The notes below the pieces were generated by a model, which did not search any database, was not told where the DNA came from, and saw only the letters and a list, made by a program, of their open reading frames with translations. Shown here piece after piece: positions 43,755 through 53,213 of a stretch of 64,000 nucleotides of DNA (its first letter is position 1; each line of letters begins with the position of its first letter). The DNA is from Pseudomonas pisciculturae (GTDB lineage Bacteria > Pseudomonadota > Gammaproteobacteria > Pseudomonadales > Pseudomonadaceae). Both the position numbers and the translations under genes were made by a program. The stretch is from contig NZ_JACVZE010000010.1 of the NCBI RefSeq assembly GCF_015461805.1, forward strand, positions 210,121 through 274,120, read 5' to 3'.

Positions 43755-45287
43755 ATGATGAATTACTGGAATGTGCTAGGCCTGACGCCGGATGCCGATA
43801 GCCGCACGATCAAGCGCCAGTACGCGGCGCTGCTGAAAAAAACCCGACCGGACGATGACCCCGAAGGTTTTCAGCGCCTGCGTGAAGCCTATGAGGCTGC
43901 GTTGCAATGGAGCGCGCAGCCGCAGGAGACCGTCGACATCATCGTCGACGATCTGGAGCAGCCCCTGGAGCAACGCTATCAGGCGGCAATGGCCGACGCC
44001 ACAGCGCTGTTCTTCGAGATCCATTTGCTGCATCGCAGCGTCGAAGGCGAACTCGATGCCAACGACACGCGCTGGGCATTCGCGACCTTCAACTGGCTAA
44101 CCGCCTGGCAGCGGCTTGAGCTGCCGACGGCCCTGATCGAAACGCTCGAACGCCAGCACCGCGCAGCCTTGCAGCAACCGTTGCGCCAAGCACTTGAGCA
44201 CAAAGATGAGGCAGCCTTCCTGGCCGCCTATATCGCCGCGCGCGATGAGCATGCGTGGGTAAACAACCACCCCCATGCCGAGTGGTTCAACGGGTGGCTG
44301 GCCAGGCTGCTGGCCCAGAATCATTACTGGTCCAGCGCAGTGTTCGCGGCGGTGTGTGCGGGCCAAAACTGGCATGGCGGCACTGACCATGGTTGCCCAG
44401 CCGGTGACTGGGCATTGCTGTTACGGCGCCAACAAGGGCCGGTCTTCATTGCACGCCAACGTGCGTTAGCCGCCGAACCGCCCTTCACGCCCCAGCAACG
44501 GGCCGCACGTTTGTTGCTGGCACCGATGAGCCTGGCTCAGCGACGTGCTTTCGCCCAGCGGTTTGACGAGCACGACTGGAAAGCCTGCCAGGCCCTCAGC
44601 GCTGATATCTATGCCGACCACGTCGCCATCGCCGAAGCCATGCCCGGTGGCACCGTGTATTTCTGGCAAGGTTGGGATAAAGCCACAGACACCTGGCCCT
44701 GGATCGTCGCGTTGGTGTTGAGTTGCCTGGTGGGTGTGCTGGTCAAGGCTGAGCGTCTGGCCGGTCATGTGGTACCGACGCTGGGCTATGGAGTGCTGTG
44801 GTCGCTGGGCGCCGTGGTCGGTGCCGGGCTGGCTTGGCAAGTCTGGCGGCCACTGGCCCACCAATACCGCGTGCTGGATGAACGACTCAGCGAGCGCCTG
44901 CCGCTCAAGTTGCTGCCCATACGAGACCTGGTGCCCGGCGCAGTCCTGGCCGCTGCGCTGGGGTATGTCTTCAGCCCGGTCGCCAGCCTGACGCTGGTGA
45001 GCACCCTCGCCCTGATCGGCCTGATCAAACGCCCATTCAGCAACCACCACACACCCTGGACCGTACGCCACCCCCGCTGGACCAACGCAGGCCTGGTGCT
45101 ATTTGTACTTTTTGGGATCGCCCTCTACAGCGGTCTCGTCTTGCTCGACCGGCAGAGCTTGCTCAACCGCAACCAGGGCCTGCAACAGTGGACCGAGCGG
45201 CTGTGCAGCCGCATGCCACGCACGGACACAGACTGCCAAGCGCCCGCCACGCAAGTGCAGTGGTACGGCCAGGAGGCCCCGCAATGA
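43755..45287 (+). CDS. J-domain-like membrane protein lacking HPD
   Basis: 510 residues. The first 60 residues match a J domain (NYWNVLGLTPDADSRTIKRQ ... FQRLREAYEAAL), but the HPD loop needed to stimulate DnaK reads TRPDDDP, so His is replaced by Arg. The middle is helical and soluble. From about residue 310 there are four to five membrane helices (WIVALVLSCLVGVLVKA; GYGVLWSLGAVVGAGLAW; AVLAAALGYVF; AGLVLFVLFGIALYSGLVLL). A short tail follows. This is a known but poorly studied J-like architecture. ATG 43758 is an alternative start. The stop overlaps the DUF3829 gene by ATGA, so the two products likely cooperate. Confidence 0.82.
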   Translation: MMNYWNVLGLTPDADSRTIKRQYAALLKKTRPDDDPEGFQRLREAYEAALQWSAQPQETVDIIVDDLEQPLEQRYQAAMADATALFFEIHLLHRSVEGELDANDTRWAFATFNWLTAWQRLELPTALIETLERQHRAALQQPLRQALEHKDEAAFLAAYIAARDEHAWVNNHPHAEWFNGWLARLLAQNHYWSSAVFAAVCAGQNWHGGTDHGCPAGDWALLLRRQQGPVFIARQRALAAEPPFTPQQRAARLLLAPMSLAQRRAFAQRFDEHDWKACQALSADIYADHVAIAEAMPGGTVYFWQGWDKATDTWPWIVALVLSCLVGVLVKAERLAGHVVPTLGYGVLWSLGAVVGAGLAWQVWRPLAHQYRVLDERLSERLPLKLLPIRDLVPGAVLAAALGYVFSPVASLTLVSTLALIGLIKRPFSNHHTPWTVRHPRWTNAGLVLFVLFGIALYSGLVLLDRQSLLNRNQGLQQWTERLCSRMPRTDTDCQAPATQVQWYGQEAPQ

Positions 45288-46270
45288 ACCCGAAGTTGTT
45301 ACTGCCTATCAGTCTGGTGCTGGGCTTGGGACTGCTCGGCGTGGCCGGCGCCACCAAGCCCCTGCAACGGGTGCAGTTGTGGCTCGACCAGCGCGACGGC
45401 CCCCACACCGCAACCGCCAGCGCCCTCGCACCCATCATCGACTGCGTTAACCGCATCGACCGCGATACGCGCCTGGCGTATTACCGTAAGCGCTCAACCC
45501 AGCCCGAGGCGCCTGATACGGATAAATTTGGCGACCGTAACGAAGCCGAGCCACGCCTGATCCAGGCGTCGGTGTGTTCGCAGTTGTACACCCTGAAACT
45601 GGAACGCCAGCAGCCGGGCAGTCGATTGCTCAGCCTTGCCAGTGACTACGCCTACCAACTGAATAAATTCACCTCGCTGGCAAACATGGTCACACCGGTC
45701 TATCGGGTCGACGGCGTACCGCCAAGCGCTCGGCAAATGGTGGCCGAGGTGATGAACAAGCACTTGGCGCAGGAACTGGAAAAAAAGGGCGACGACTACG
45801 TGCGGGCGTCCACTGATCTGCGCAAGCAATTGGAGGATGAAGACCTGAGCGTACGCCCGGCACAACTGGCAGTGCTGGAGTCACGATTTGGCCGGGATGT
45901 GCATTGGCACATCCTCAATTACATGATCGCGGCACGTGAAGCCGTGAATCAGATCGAACACGGCATGCGCGACAAAAGCCTCACGCCGCAAACCGTCGCG
46001 ACGCTGGCGGCAACGCTGCAACAGGCCGCCGAGGGCGCCAAGGCCTACATCCGCAGGCCCGCCAGCCCGGAGCGCGATGAAGCAGCCGAGTACATGTGGC
46101 AGGCCATTACGCCGGCGGCAGATGCCTACCTCACCGCGCTACACACACTGGAGCAAGACTGGCGAGGCCGCGCGAAACCGCAGCAACTGAGCGACGACTA
46201 CTACCTCGTCACCCGCCGCTACGACGCCCTGCTCAGCTACTACAACCGGCAGGCGCGTAATTCGTTCTAG
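45284..46270 (+). CDS. DUF3829 (YiiG-like) envelope protein
   Basis: 328 residues from ATG 45284, overlapping the J-like gene. An N-terminal hydrophobic segment (LLLPISLVLGLGLLGVAGA) acts as signal or anchor. The remainder is helical and matches DUF3829: YIDCVNRIDRDTRLAYY-like start, AYQLNKFTSLANMVTPVYR in the middle, and YYLVTRRYDALLSYYN at the end. YiiG of E. coli is an uncharacterised lipoprotein; here there is no lipobox Cys. Convergent with the next gene, with stop codons sharing CTAG. Confidence 0.8.
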   Translation: MNPKLLLPISLVLGLGLLGVAGATKPLQRVQLWLDQRDGPHTATASALAPIIDCVNRIDRDTRLAYYRKRSTQPEAPDTDKFGDRNEAEPRLIQASVCSQLYTLKLERQQPGSRLLSLASDYAYQLNKFTSLANMVTPVYRVDGVPPSARQMVAEVMNKHLAQELEKKGDDYVRASTDLRKQLEDEDLSVRPAQLAVLESRFGRDVHWHILNYMIAAREAVNQIEHGMRDKSLTPQTVATLAATLQQAAEGAKAYIRRPASPERDEAAEYMWQAITPAADAYLTALHTLEQDWRGRAKPQQLSDDYYLVTRRYDALLSYYNRQARNSF

Positions 46271-46941
46271 TGCGTGTGCAGCTTCACATAGGACTGGTGC
46301 AGGTCTGACGCCCAACCGTCGATCACGCTTTTGACATCGCCGGCCTGCATCACTTGGGCGTCGTTGGAAAGCGGCTTGCCGGTGCCTTTGCGCACCACTT
46401 GGGCAAGCACCTTGCCGTTGGCGCCGTCGAGGAACTGCGCCTCGGTGCCCAGGGTGGTCTCCTGGTCCCGAATGCCGGTGCCCGTGCTCACCGCTGCGAG
46501 CACCAGTGCCACCGGCACGTACTCATAGGGCTTGAGGGCCTCGGTCTTGCTGCTCACCGCAGTAATGGCGGCACGCACCACAATCACGCCCGGCCCGGGC
46601 GCATTGGCCAGGGGCAGTGATTTTACCAACTCACGCTTGAGCGCCTGGTTGTAGTAGGCATTGATGCCGTTGAGGGTACTCTGCGGGATCTTCGCCGTGG
46701 CCTGGGGCTTGGGGTAGAACTGGGTCGGCTCAACGTACACCGCGTGGTAGCGGCTCAAGTCCAGCTTGGGATCAACCCAGCGCATTACCTCGGCACCCGA
46801 CGGTGACTGGGCCTGCTTGAGTTGGCTGTAGTCCGACAGGAAGCCGGAATACTCGTCCGGCTGGGTGACTTTGCTGGCACAGCCTGTCATTGCGATTGAA
46901 GCGAGGCAGAGCGTGCTGACCATGAGCCTTGGTTTCATCAT
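46267..46941 (-). CDS. DUF3313 lipoprotein
   Basis: 224 residues from ATG 46941 or 46938. The signal ends in the lipobox SIAMTGC with Cys21 lipidated. The conserved DUF3313 opening YSGFLSDYSQLKQ is followed by YHAVYVEPTQFYP, and the end has DGWASDLHQSYVKLH. Members are envelope lipoproteins of unknown role. It converges with the DUF3829 gene with a 4-bp overlap of stop codons and no terminator between them. Confidence 0.87.
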   Translation of the reverse strand: MMKPRLMVSTLCLASIAMTGCASKVTQPDEYSGFLSDYSQLKQAQSPSGAEVMRWVDPKLDLSRYHAVYVEPTQFYPKPQATAKIPQSTLNGINAYYNQALKRELVKSLPLANAPGPGVIVVRAAITAVSSKTEALKPYEYVPVALVLAAVSTGTGIRDQETTLGTEAQFLDGANGKVLAQVVRKGTGKPLSNDAQVMQAGDVKSVIDGWASDLHQSYVKLHTH

Positions 46942-47055
46942 TGAACTCCCTGGCGGTTATCACAGAAACATTGAGCTGTAGGTATAGCCAATCCTGGGAA
47001 ATTAGCTCAAAGCCCCCACCGTTGAACGCGTTCACCCCCTTGAAATGCGCTCAAC

Positions 47056-47086
47056 TGTGGGAGGGGGCTTGCCCCCGATGGCGGTG
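47056..47086 (+). repeat. Single REP sequence
   Basis: TGTGGGAGGGGGCTTGCCCC then CGATGGCGG is a REP of the same family as at 24800, without a facing partner. It lies between the DUF3313 start and the end of the kinase gene. Confidence 0.78.
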
Positions 47087-47118
47087 GTGCAGGCACAACA
47101 CCTCTATGCCCGCTGCAT

Positions 47119-48579
47119 CTACCCATGCAGCGTCTTAGCCGCTACCAACAAGCCCTGAAACTGGCGATAACGCGCTTGCAGCACCGGCCGTTGGGCCAGG
47201 TCGGGCATATACCGAGCCTTCACCGGCATCCCCGCCTGCAACAAGTGCTCTCCCTGCCCGATCGCCAAAAACCCCAATTTCGCCGCCCCTATGCACGCGC
47301 TTAGCTCGCTGCCCTGCAAGGTAAAGATTTCGCGTTGCAGGATATTGGCCAGCAACTGCGCCCAGTACTCACTGCGCGCGCCGCCGCCCACCAAGGCGCA
47401 CGCACCCACCTGGGCGCCAGCCGATTGCACCGCGTGCAAGGCATCCAGCAGGCCGAAGCCCACGCCTTCCATGACCGCATAGCCAAGCATGGCCGGCGTG
47501 CAGTCGTGGCCCAGGTTCATGAAACCGCCACGCAACAACGGGTCGTTATGGGGCGTGCGCTCACCGGCCAGGTACGGCAGAAATAACGGGGTGCTTGCCG
47601 GCACCGGCTGCTCAATTGGCAATTGCGCCTGCACCTGCTGCAGCAACGTCTGTTCATCCATGGTGCCCGTCAGCCGGGTCACCCAACGCAGGCAACTGGC
47701 GCCGGCCAGCATGGCGCCCATGGTGTACCAACGGTTGGGCAGCGCATGGCAAAAGCTATGCACGGCGCTGGCCGGGTTGCCGGCGGCATGGTCGGTAATC
47801 GCCACAATCGCGGCACTGGTGCCGAGGGTAATAAAGCCGTCACCGGCGTTGATTGCGCCGATGCCCACAGCGGCCACGGGATTGTCGCCTCCACCGCCGG
47901 CAATCACCACGCCAGCCGGCAACCCCATGTCGCTTGCGCTCACACGGGCGCTCGCTGAGCCGCCCTCCACCAACCTGGGCATTTGCTCAGGCACAAGGCC
48001 GGTGGCACGCAGCATCGGGCTGAACCACTGCCGTTGCGCCACGTCCAGCCACAACGTACCGGCCGCATCGGACATCTCGCTGATGCGCTCACCACTTAAC
48101 CGCAGACGCAGGTAATCCTTGGGTGACAGCACGCAATCGATCGCGTTGAACACGTCGGGCTCATGGCGTTGCAACCACAGCAATTTCGGCGCCGTAAGGC
48201 CGGCCATGGGCAAGCTGCCGGTGGTCTGGGCAAATCCGGCACACAACTGCTGCGCCTCATTAATAGCGCGGGAGTCGTCCCACAGGATCGCGGGATACAA
48301 CACGCGGTTGTCACCCCCCAGCAGTACCGCGCCGTGCATCTGCCCCGACAGGCCGATACAGGCAACGCGCGCAAAGGCTTCGTGTTCACGCAACTGCGCA
48401 AGCGCTTGTAGACAGGCTTGCCACCAGTCTTCTGGGGCCTGTTCGGACCAACCGCTATGGCGTCGCGATACGCTCAGGCGTACGCCGGCCTGGGCCAATA
48501 CAGCGCCATCGAGGTCCATCAGAACCGCCTTGAGTTCCGAGGTGCCGAGGTCTATGCCGAGGGATACAGGGTTGCTCAT
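47119..48579 (-). CDS. xylB: Xylulokinase-type FGGY carbohydrate kinase
   Basis: 486 residues from ATG 48579 (MSNPVSLGIDLGTSELKAVL), the length of E. coli XylB. Phosphate-1 motif GIDLGTSELK, sugar-binding LSGQMHGAVLLG and WDDSRA, the catalytic Asp region GGGGDNPVAAVGIGA, and adenosine motif ALVGGGARSEYW. It phosphorylates a ketopentose such as D-xylulose with ATP in the cytosol. As last gene of a sugar ABC operon it fixes the class of substrate as pentose or pentitol-derived; the isomerase or dehydrogenase that would feed it is not in the window. Confidence 0.9.
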   Translation of the reverse strand: MSNPVSLGIDLGTSELKAVLMDLDGAVLAQAGVRLSVSRRHSGWSEQAPEDWWQACLQALAQLREHEAFARVACIGLSGQMHGAVLLGGDNRVLYPAILWDDSRAINEAQQLCAGFAQTTGSLPMAGLTAPKLLWLQRHEPDVFNAIDCVLSPKDYLRLRLSGERISEMSDAAGTLWLDVAQRQWFSPMLRATGLVPEQMPRLVEGGSASARVSASDMGLPAGVVIAGGGGDNPVAAVGIGAINAGDGFITLGTSAAIVAITDHAAGNPASAVHSFCHALPNRWYTMGAMLAGASCLRWVTRLTGTMDEQTLLQQVQAQLPIEQPVPASTPLFLPYLAGERTPHNDPLLRGGFMNLGHDCTPAMLGYAVMEGVGFGLLDALHAVQSAGAQVGACALVGGGARSEYWAQLLANILQREIFTLQGSELSACIGAAKLGFLAIGQGEHLLQAGMPVKARYMPDLAQRPVLQARYRQFQGLLVAAKTLHG

Positions 48580-48586
48580 ACGCAGC

Positions 48587-49588
48587 TCATTCCAGTCCAG
48601 TACAGCCACATGAGTGACGCAATTGAAGGCGTGGTGCCAGGCGCACACGGGCGATCGGCGCCGTCGGCACGGCCATGCGTTGCAGCAACAAATGCACCGC
48701 CCGGGCACCGAGGGCCTTGACCGGCTGTGCAATCAACGTCAGGCGCGGCACAAAAAAGTCCGCCCAGTCAAAATCATCAAACCCCACCAAGGCCATCTGC
48801 CCCGGCACCTCAATGTGCGCATCGCGCAGGGCATGCATGGCGCCCAGGGTCATCAGGTTGTTGCCGGCCATGATCGCTGTGGGCGGTGCATGCAGCGCCA
48901 GTAACTGAGCGGTGGCGGCCCGCGCGGGCTCACTGCTGGAACCGCCAGACACCAACAATTGGGGGTCAAACTCAATGCCCGCCGCGTGTAACGCAGCGCG
49001 GTAACCCGCGACGCGCTCATCCGTCGTACCCAGCCCCTCACGCCCCGCAATAAAGCCGATGCGTCGGTGCCCGTGCTCGATTAAATGCGTGATCAGCGCC
49101 TGGGTAGACTGGGTATTCTCCACCCCGACCTGATCGAATTGTTCGCCCAGCATGCGGTCCACCAACACCGTTGGCACCGCGTTGGCCCGCAGGTATTGCA
49201 ACGCCCTGGAGCCAGTGGTCGGCGCCAGCAGAATGCCGTCGACCCGCCGATGATGCAGCGCCGCGACCACCCGAAGCTCTTGCTCCGGGTCATCGTGGGT
49301 ATCGACAAACAACATCATGTAGCCGTGCTTGGCGCACTCGGTTTCAATCGCGTGTACCGTTTCACTGAAGTAATGATTGGACAACGCCGAGATCGCCACA
49401 CCAATGGTGTTAGTGCTCGAACGGGCCAACGAGCGCGCCAGGGTGTTGGGGATGTAACCCAACGCCTGGATCGCTTGCTGCACCGCCTGCACCGTGGCCG
49501 GGCTGACCTTGCGGGTGCCGTTCAACACGTGGGACACGGTGGATGCCGACACGCCGGCCCTGCTTGCCACGTCATCCATGGTCACCAC
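48587..49588 (-). CDS. LacI-family transcriptional regulator
   Basis: 333 residues. The N-terminal helix-turn-helix MDDVASRAGVSASTVSHVLN and hinge helix PNTLARSLARSST are typical, and the rest is a periplasmic-binding-like sugar domain (VLVDRMLGEQFDQVGVEN, GHRRIGFIAGREG, ALVGFDDFDWADFF). A Cys pair at the end (HSCGCTG) is unusual but seen in RbsR-like proteins. The start may be GTG 49588, GTG 49585 or ATG 49579. It lies inside the transporter operon, between the binding protein and kinase genes, so it likely regulates the operon itself through the palindromes at 53179-53225. Confidence 0.93.
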   Translation of the reverse strand: MVTMDDVASRAGVSASTVSHVLNGTRKVSPATVQAVQQAIQALGYIPNTLARSLARSSTNTIGVAISALSNHYFSETVHAIETECAKHGYMMLFVDTHDDPEQELRVVAALHHRRVDGILLAPTTGSRALQYLRANAVPTVLVDRMLGEQFDQVGVENTQSTQALITHLIEHGHRRIGFIAGREGLGTTDERVAGYRAALHAAGIEFDPQLLVSGGSSSEPARAATAQLLALHAPPTAIMAGNNLMTLGAMHALRDAHIEVPGQMALVGFDDFDWADFFVPRLTLIAQPVKALGARAVHLLLQRMAVPTAPIARVRLAPRLQLRHSCGCTGLE

Positions 49589-49609
49589 GCTGGCGTTCCT
49601 CTCAATAAA

Positions 49610-50542
49610 TCAATGTTTACTCGACCAGCCACTGTACGTACCGACGTTATCGCGGGTGACCAATTTTGGCGTGAGCAGGGTAACTGCTTCGCTGGGCGCT
49701 TTGTCATTGAGCAGGTCATTGCCCACATCCACTGCGGTTTGGGCCATGGCCCAGGGGTCTTGGCTGGATGAGGCCTGGATCTGCGTCTCGGTTTTCAAGG
49801 CGTTCTCGATGTCGGGCGCACCGTCTACCGAGGTAATGATGATGCCGCTGCGCTTGAGCTGCTTGGCCGCCAGGTCACTGCCGATAGCTTGCGGGTCGTT
49901 GATTGCAAACAGGCCGTCGATTTTCGGGAAGCGCGTGAGATAACCCTGCATCACGTTCAGGCCACCTTCGCGCGAGCCCTTGCCGTCCTGGTCATCAGAC
50001 AGCACCTTGATATCCGGCGCACCGGCCAGCGCGGCCTTGCAGCCTTTGACGCGGTCGGTCACGGCGGTGACTTGCGGGCCGTTTTGGATGATCACATTGC
50101 CCTTGCCCCCGAGCTTGTCCACCAGGTACTGGCAGGCCAGCTTGCCGGCTTCGACGTTGTCGGTCTGCACCGTGGCATTCACGCCTTTGGCGTCCACATC
50201 CACGGCCACCACGACGATGCCGGCGTCACGGGCTTTCTTGATCGCCGAGGCCATGGCCGATGGGTCGACGGCGTTGATCAGGATCAAATCGACCTTGGAC
50301 GAGATAAAGTTGTCGATCTGCGAGAACTGCTTACTCAAGTCATAGTCGGCCGACACCGACGTGACCTTCACATTGGGGTTAAGCGCCTTGGCCCTCGCCG
50401 TGGCGCCATCGGCCAGGGTCACGAAGTACGGGTTGCCCAACGAGCCCATGCTGATGCCCAAGGCTTTCAACTCACGGGCCTCCACGGCTTGGGACATCAG
50501 GGCAGCCAAGGCAATAACGGGAAATACGCGTTTGAAGTTCAT
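49610..50542 (-). CDS. Periplasmic sugar-binding protein (RbsB-like)
   Basis: 310 residues from ATG 50542. A signal peptide (FPVIALAALMSQAVEA) is cleaved near residue 22. The type I binding fold shows LGISMGSLGNPYFVTLADGA, ILINAVDPSAMASAIKKARD, VVAVDVDAKGVNATVQTDN and VTSVDGAPDIENAL, close to ribose/allose-type cluster B proteins. It delivers sugar to the permease at the inner membrane. Gene order ATPase, permease, binding protein matches the rbs arrangement. Confidence 0.93.
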   Translation of the reverse strand: MNFKRVFPVIALAALMSQAVEARELKALGISMGSLGNPYFVTLADGATARAKALNPNVKVTSVSADYDLSKQFSQIDNFISSKVDLILINAVDPSAMASAIKKARDAGIVVVAVDVDAKGVNATVQTDNVEAGKLACQYLVDKLGGKGNVIIQNGPQVTAVTDRVKGCKAALAGAPDIKVLSDDQDGKGSREGGLNVMQGYLTRFPKIDGLFAINDPQAIGSDLAAKQLKRSGIIITSVDGAPDIENALKTETQIQASSSQDPWAMAQTAVDVGNDLLNDKAPSEAVTLLTPKLVTRDNVGTYSGWSSKH

Positions 50543-50576
50543 GCCGGTCTCTCTTGTGATTGTTGTATGAGTGAAA

Positions 50577-51554
50577 TCAGGTCCGCGCACCGGACTGGCG
50601 ATAACGATCCAGCGCTACCGCGCCAATGATCACGATGCCCTTGATGATGTACTGCCAGATATCCGATACCCCCAACAGCACCAAGCCGTTGGTGAGTACC
50701 GCGATAATCAGCGCCCCGATCAGCGTGCCGCCGATGGTGCCGACACCGCCGGTAAAGCTGGTGCCACCCAGGATCACCGCCGCAATCGCATCCAGCTCAT
50801 AGGATTGCCCCAGTTGCAGGCCGTTGGCTGCAAACAGCCGCGAGGCGCTCATCACCGCCCCCAGCCCGGCCAATGCACCGGACATGGCGTAGACAAACAG
50901 CAGCACCTTCCACACCTTGATGCCCGACAACCGCGCTGCTTCCGGGTTACCGCCCACGGAATAGATCTGCACCCCCATGACCGTGCGCCGCAGAATGAAC
51001 CACGACAGCGCCACCACCGCCACGGCAATCACCACCAACCACGGCACGCCGAGGATCGAGTCATTGCCGATAAACGCAAACGGCAGGTCGGGGTTGAATA
51101 CGGTCTTGTCATCGGCCAGCAGCCGCGCCAAACCGCGCATGGCGGTAAGCGCACCAAGGGTGACGATAAAGGGCGGCAGGCGCATAAATGCGATCAGCCC
51201 ACCGTTGACCAACCCCAGCAACAGGCCAAAACCAATACCGGCCGCAATCCCGAACATGCCGAACTGCGGCGACATTGAAGCCTGCAACGCCACCACGGCG
51301 GACGCCGCCAGGATCGCCCCCACCGACAGGTCGATGCCCGCTGTGAGGATCACAAAGGTCATGCCCGCCGCCAGCACCACGTTGACCGACGCCTGCTGGG
51401 TGATGATCGACAGGTTCTGCACGGTCAAAAAGTTCTCGCTGGCCAGGGCAAAGCCCACCAGCAGCAGCACCAGCACCGGCAACATGCCCACGGTGCGCAT
51501 CAGTTCGCGGGCGCGTTCAGCCTTGCCCATCGTTGCAATATTCAACTCAGCCAT
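50577..51554 (-). CDS. Sugar ABC transporter permease (RbsC-like)
   Basis: 325 residues from ATG 51554, overlapping the end of the ATPase gene by 8 bp. About eight to nine membrane helices. The signature SVNVVLAAGMTFVILTAGID and LSVGAILAAS, the GLVNGGLIAFMRLPPFIVTL loop, and LDAIAAVILGGTSFTGGVGT (the EAA-like coupling region) identify the BPD_transp_2 family of CUT2 monosaccharide importers. It works with the adjacent ATPase and binding protein. Confidence 0.93.
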   Translation of the reverse strand: MAELNIATMGKAERARELMRTVGMLPVLVLLLVGFALASENFLTVQNLSIITQQASVNVVLAAGMTFVILTAGIDLSVGAILAASAVVALQASMSPQFGMFGIAAGIGFGLLLGLVNGGLIAFMRLPPFIVTLGALTAMRGLARLLADDKTVFNPDLPFAFIGNDSILGVPWLVVIAVAVVALSWFILRRTVMGVQIYSVGGNPEAARLSGIKVWKVLLFVYAMSGALAGLGAVMSASRLFAANGLQLGQSYELDAIAAVILGGTSFTGGVGTIGGTLIGALIIAVLTNGLVLLGVSDIWQYIIKGIVIIGAVALDRYRQSGART

Positions 51555-53079
51555 TGGCAGCCACCTGATCGCCACCGGTGGCGAGGTCAATAATACGTTC
51601 CTGGGAGATGACGTGGCCCGAGGCCCCGCCGACTTCAGCCACCAACTGGCCTTCGCGCATGATCAGCACGCGGTCGCAGGTGCCGATGATTTCCGGCAGC
51701 TCGCTGGAGATCACCACCACGCCCACGCCCGCCAATGCCAGTTGATTGATGATGCGGTAGATCTCGGACTTGGAGCCGATGTCCACGCCACGGGTGGGCT
51801 CATCAAGGATCAGCACATGGGGCTTGACCTCCAACAGCCGCGCCAGCAGCACCTTCTGCTGGTTGCCGCCGGACAGTGAGCCCACATTGACTTTGCCCGA
51901 CGCCACGCGGATCGACAGCGACTTGATCGCGTCATTGGAACGCTGCGCGCCATGCCCGCGATCCAGCACGCCACCGGCGTGGGCGTCCGGCACACAGGCG
52001 CAAACGTTGATGTTGTCGGCCACGCTCATGTCGAGGAACAGGCCCTGGGCCTTGCGGTCTTCGGTGAGGTAAACGACACCGGCGCCAATCGCGTCCGCGG
52101 GGGTGCGCAGTTGCGTGATGGTCTTGCCAACCACTTCCAGCGTGCCCGAGGTGCGCGGGTCGGCAGCAAAGATCAGCCGCGCAAGCTCCGTGCGCCCTGC
52201 CCCCACCAGCCCGGCGATGCCCAGCACTTCACCCGCATGCAAGTCGAAACTGCAATGGCGCACGCGCTTGCCGTCGGCCATGTCGCGCACGCGCATCACC
52301 ACGTTGCCGGGGTTATAGGCGGCGTGCTCCTTTTTATAGAACCCGGAGAGGTCGCGCCCCACCATCATCTTCACCAGCACCTCAGCCGACAGCGCCTCAC
52401 GGGTCAGTTCGCCGATGTAGTGGCCGTCGCGCAGCACCGACACCCGGTCTGACAACTCGTAAATCTCGGCCATGCGGTGGCTGATATAGATGATCGCCAG
52501 GCCTTGGCTGCGCAGTTGCTTGATCAGCGCAAACAGGCGGTCAGTCTCGCGGGACGACAGCGGCGTAGTGGGTTCGTCCATCACCAGGATCCTGGCGTGG
52601 CCATGCAGGGCGCGGGCGATTTCGACCAATTGGCGCTCGGCAATCGACAGGTTGCTGACCTGGGTGGCCGGGGTGAATTCGGCGCCCAGCCGTTGCAGCA
52701 CCTCGATGCAACCGGCCTGCATGCCCTTGCGGTCGATGGTCCAGCCGCGCCGCAGTTCACGGCCCAGGTAGATGTTTTCGGCCACGCTGAGGTTGGGGCA
52801 CAGGCTCAGTTCCTGGTAGATCACGGCGATGCCGAGGGCTTTGGCGGTAGCAGGGTCGAAGGTGGCGACCGGTTCACCGCCGATGCGGATTTCACCGCCT
52901 GGGTCGGCCTGGTAGGCGCCAGAGAGGATTTTCATCAAGGTGGATTTGCCGGCGCCGTTCTCCCCCATCAAGGCGTGGATTTCGCCGGGGTAGACCTTCA
53001 GGCCGACATTCTTGAGCACGCGCAGACCGTTGAAGGTCTTGCTGATGCCCTGCATCTCAAGCAAGGGTTCAAGGCTCAT
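51547..53079 (-). CDS. Sugar ABC transporter ATPase, duplicated (RbsA/XylG-like)
   Basis: 510 residues with two ABC domains. Domain 1 has intact Walker A GENGAGKSTL, the signature LSIAERQ and Walker B ILVMDEPTTPL. Domain 2 has a degenerate Walker A (GLVGAGRTEL), signature LSGGNQQK and Walker B LILDEPTRGVD. This asymmetry is normal in CUT2 importers of ribose, xylose and arabinose type. Start ATG 53079 follows AGGAGCTC. First gene of the operon, downstream of two LacI-type palindromes. Confidence 0.94.
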   Translation of the reverse strand: MSLEPLLEMQGISKTFNGLRVLKNVGLKVYPGEIHALMGENGAGKSTLMKILSGAYQADPGGEIRIGGEPVATFDPATAKALGIAVIYQELSLCPNLSVAENIYLGRELRRGWTIDRKGMQAGCIEVLQRLGAEFTPATQVSNLSIAERQLVEIARALHGHARILVMDEPTTPLSSRETDRLFALIKQLRSQGLAIIYISHRMAEIYELSDRVSVLRDGHYIGELTREALSAEVLVKMMVGRDLSGFYKKEHAAYNPGNVVMRVRDMADGKRVRHCSFDLHAGEVLGIAGLVGAGRTELARLIFAADPRTSGTLEVVGKTITQLRTPADAIGAGVVYLTEDRKAQGLFLDMSVADNINVCACVPDAHAGGVLDRGHGAQRSNDAIKSLSIRVASGKVNVGSLSGGNQQKVLLARLLEVKPHVLILDEPTRGVDIGSKSEIYRIINQLALAGVGVVVISSELPEIIGTCDRVLIMREGQLVAEVGGASGHVISQERIIDLATGGDQVAANG

Positions 53080-53118
53080 GAATGAGCTCCTGGATTTATT
53101 ATTTTTATTGTGTGGTCA

Positions 53119-53139
53119 CGCCCATGAAGGCCATGGGCG
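53119..53139 (-). other. Leader hairpin of the sugar operon
   Basis: CGCCCATG-AAGGC-CATGGGCG forms a perfect 8-bp stem in the expected leader, 40 bp before the ATPase start. No T run follows directly on either strand, so a role in RNA stability or translation is possible. Confidence 0.35.
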
Positions 53140-53178
53140 AACCTGAGTGCTACCGACTCTAATGGAGACACATTTGTT

Positions 53179-53196
53179 TACGCAAGCGCTTGCGTA
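53179..53196. promoter_or_regulatory. LacI-type operator 1
   Basis: TACGCAAGCGCTTGCGTA is an 18-bp perfect palindrome centred on CG, with the CGCAAGCGCTTGCG core typical of LacI/GalR operators. It lies about 100 bp upstream of the ATPase start and suits repression by the LacI protein of the same operon. Confidence 0.75.
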
Positions 53197-53213
53197 TGCC
53201 GTTTATCGGCTGA

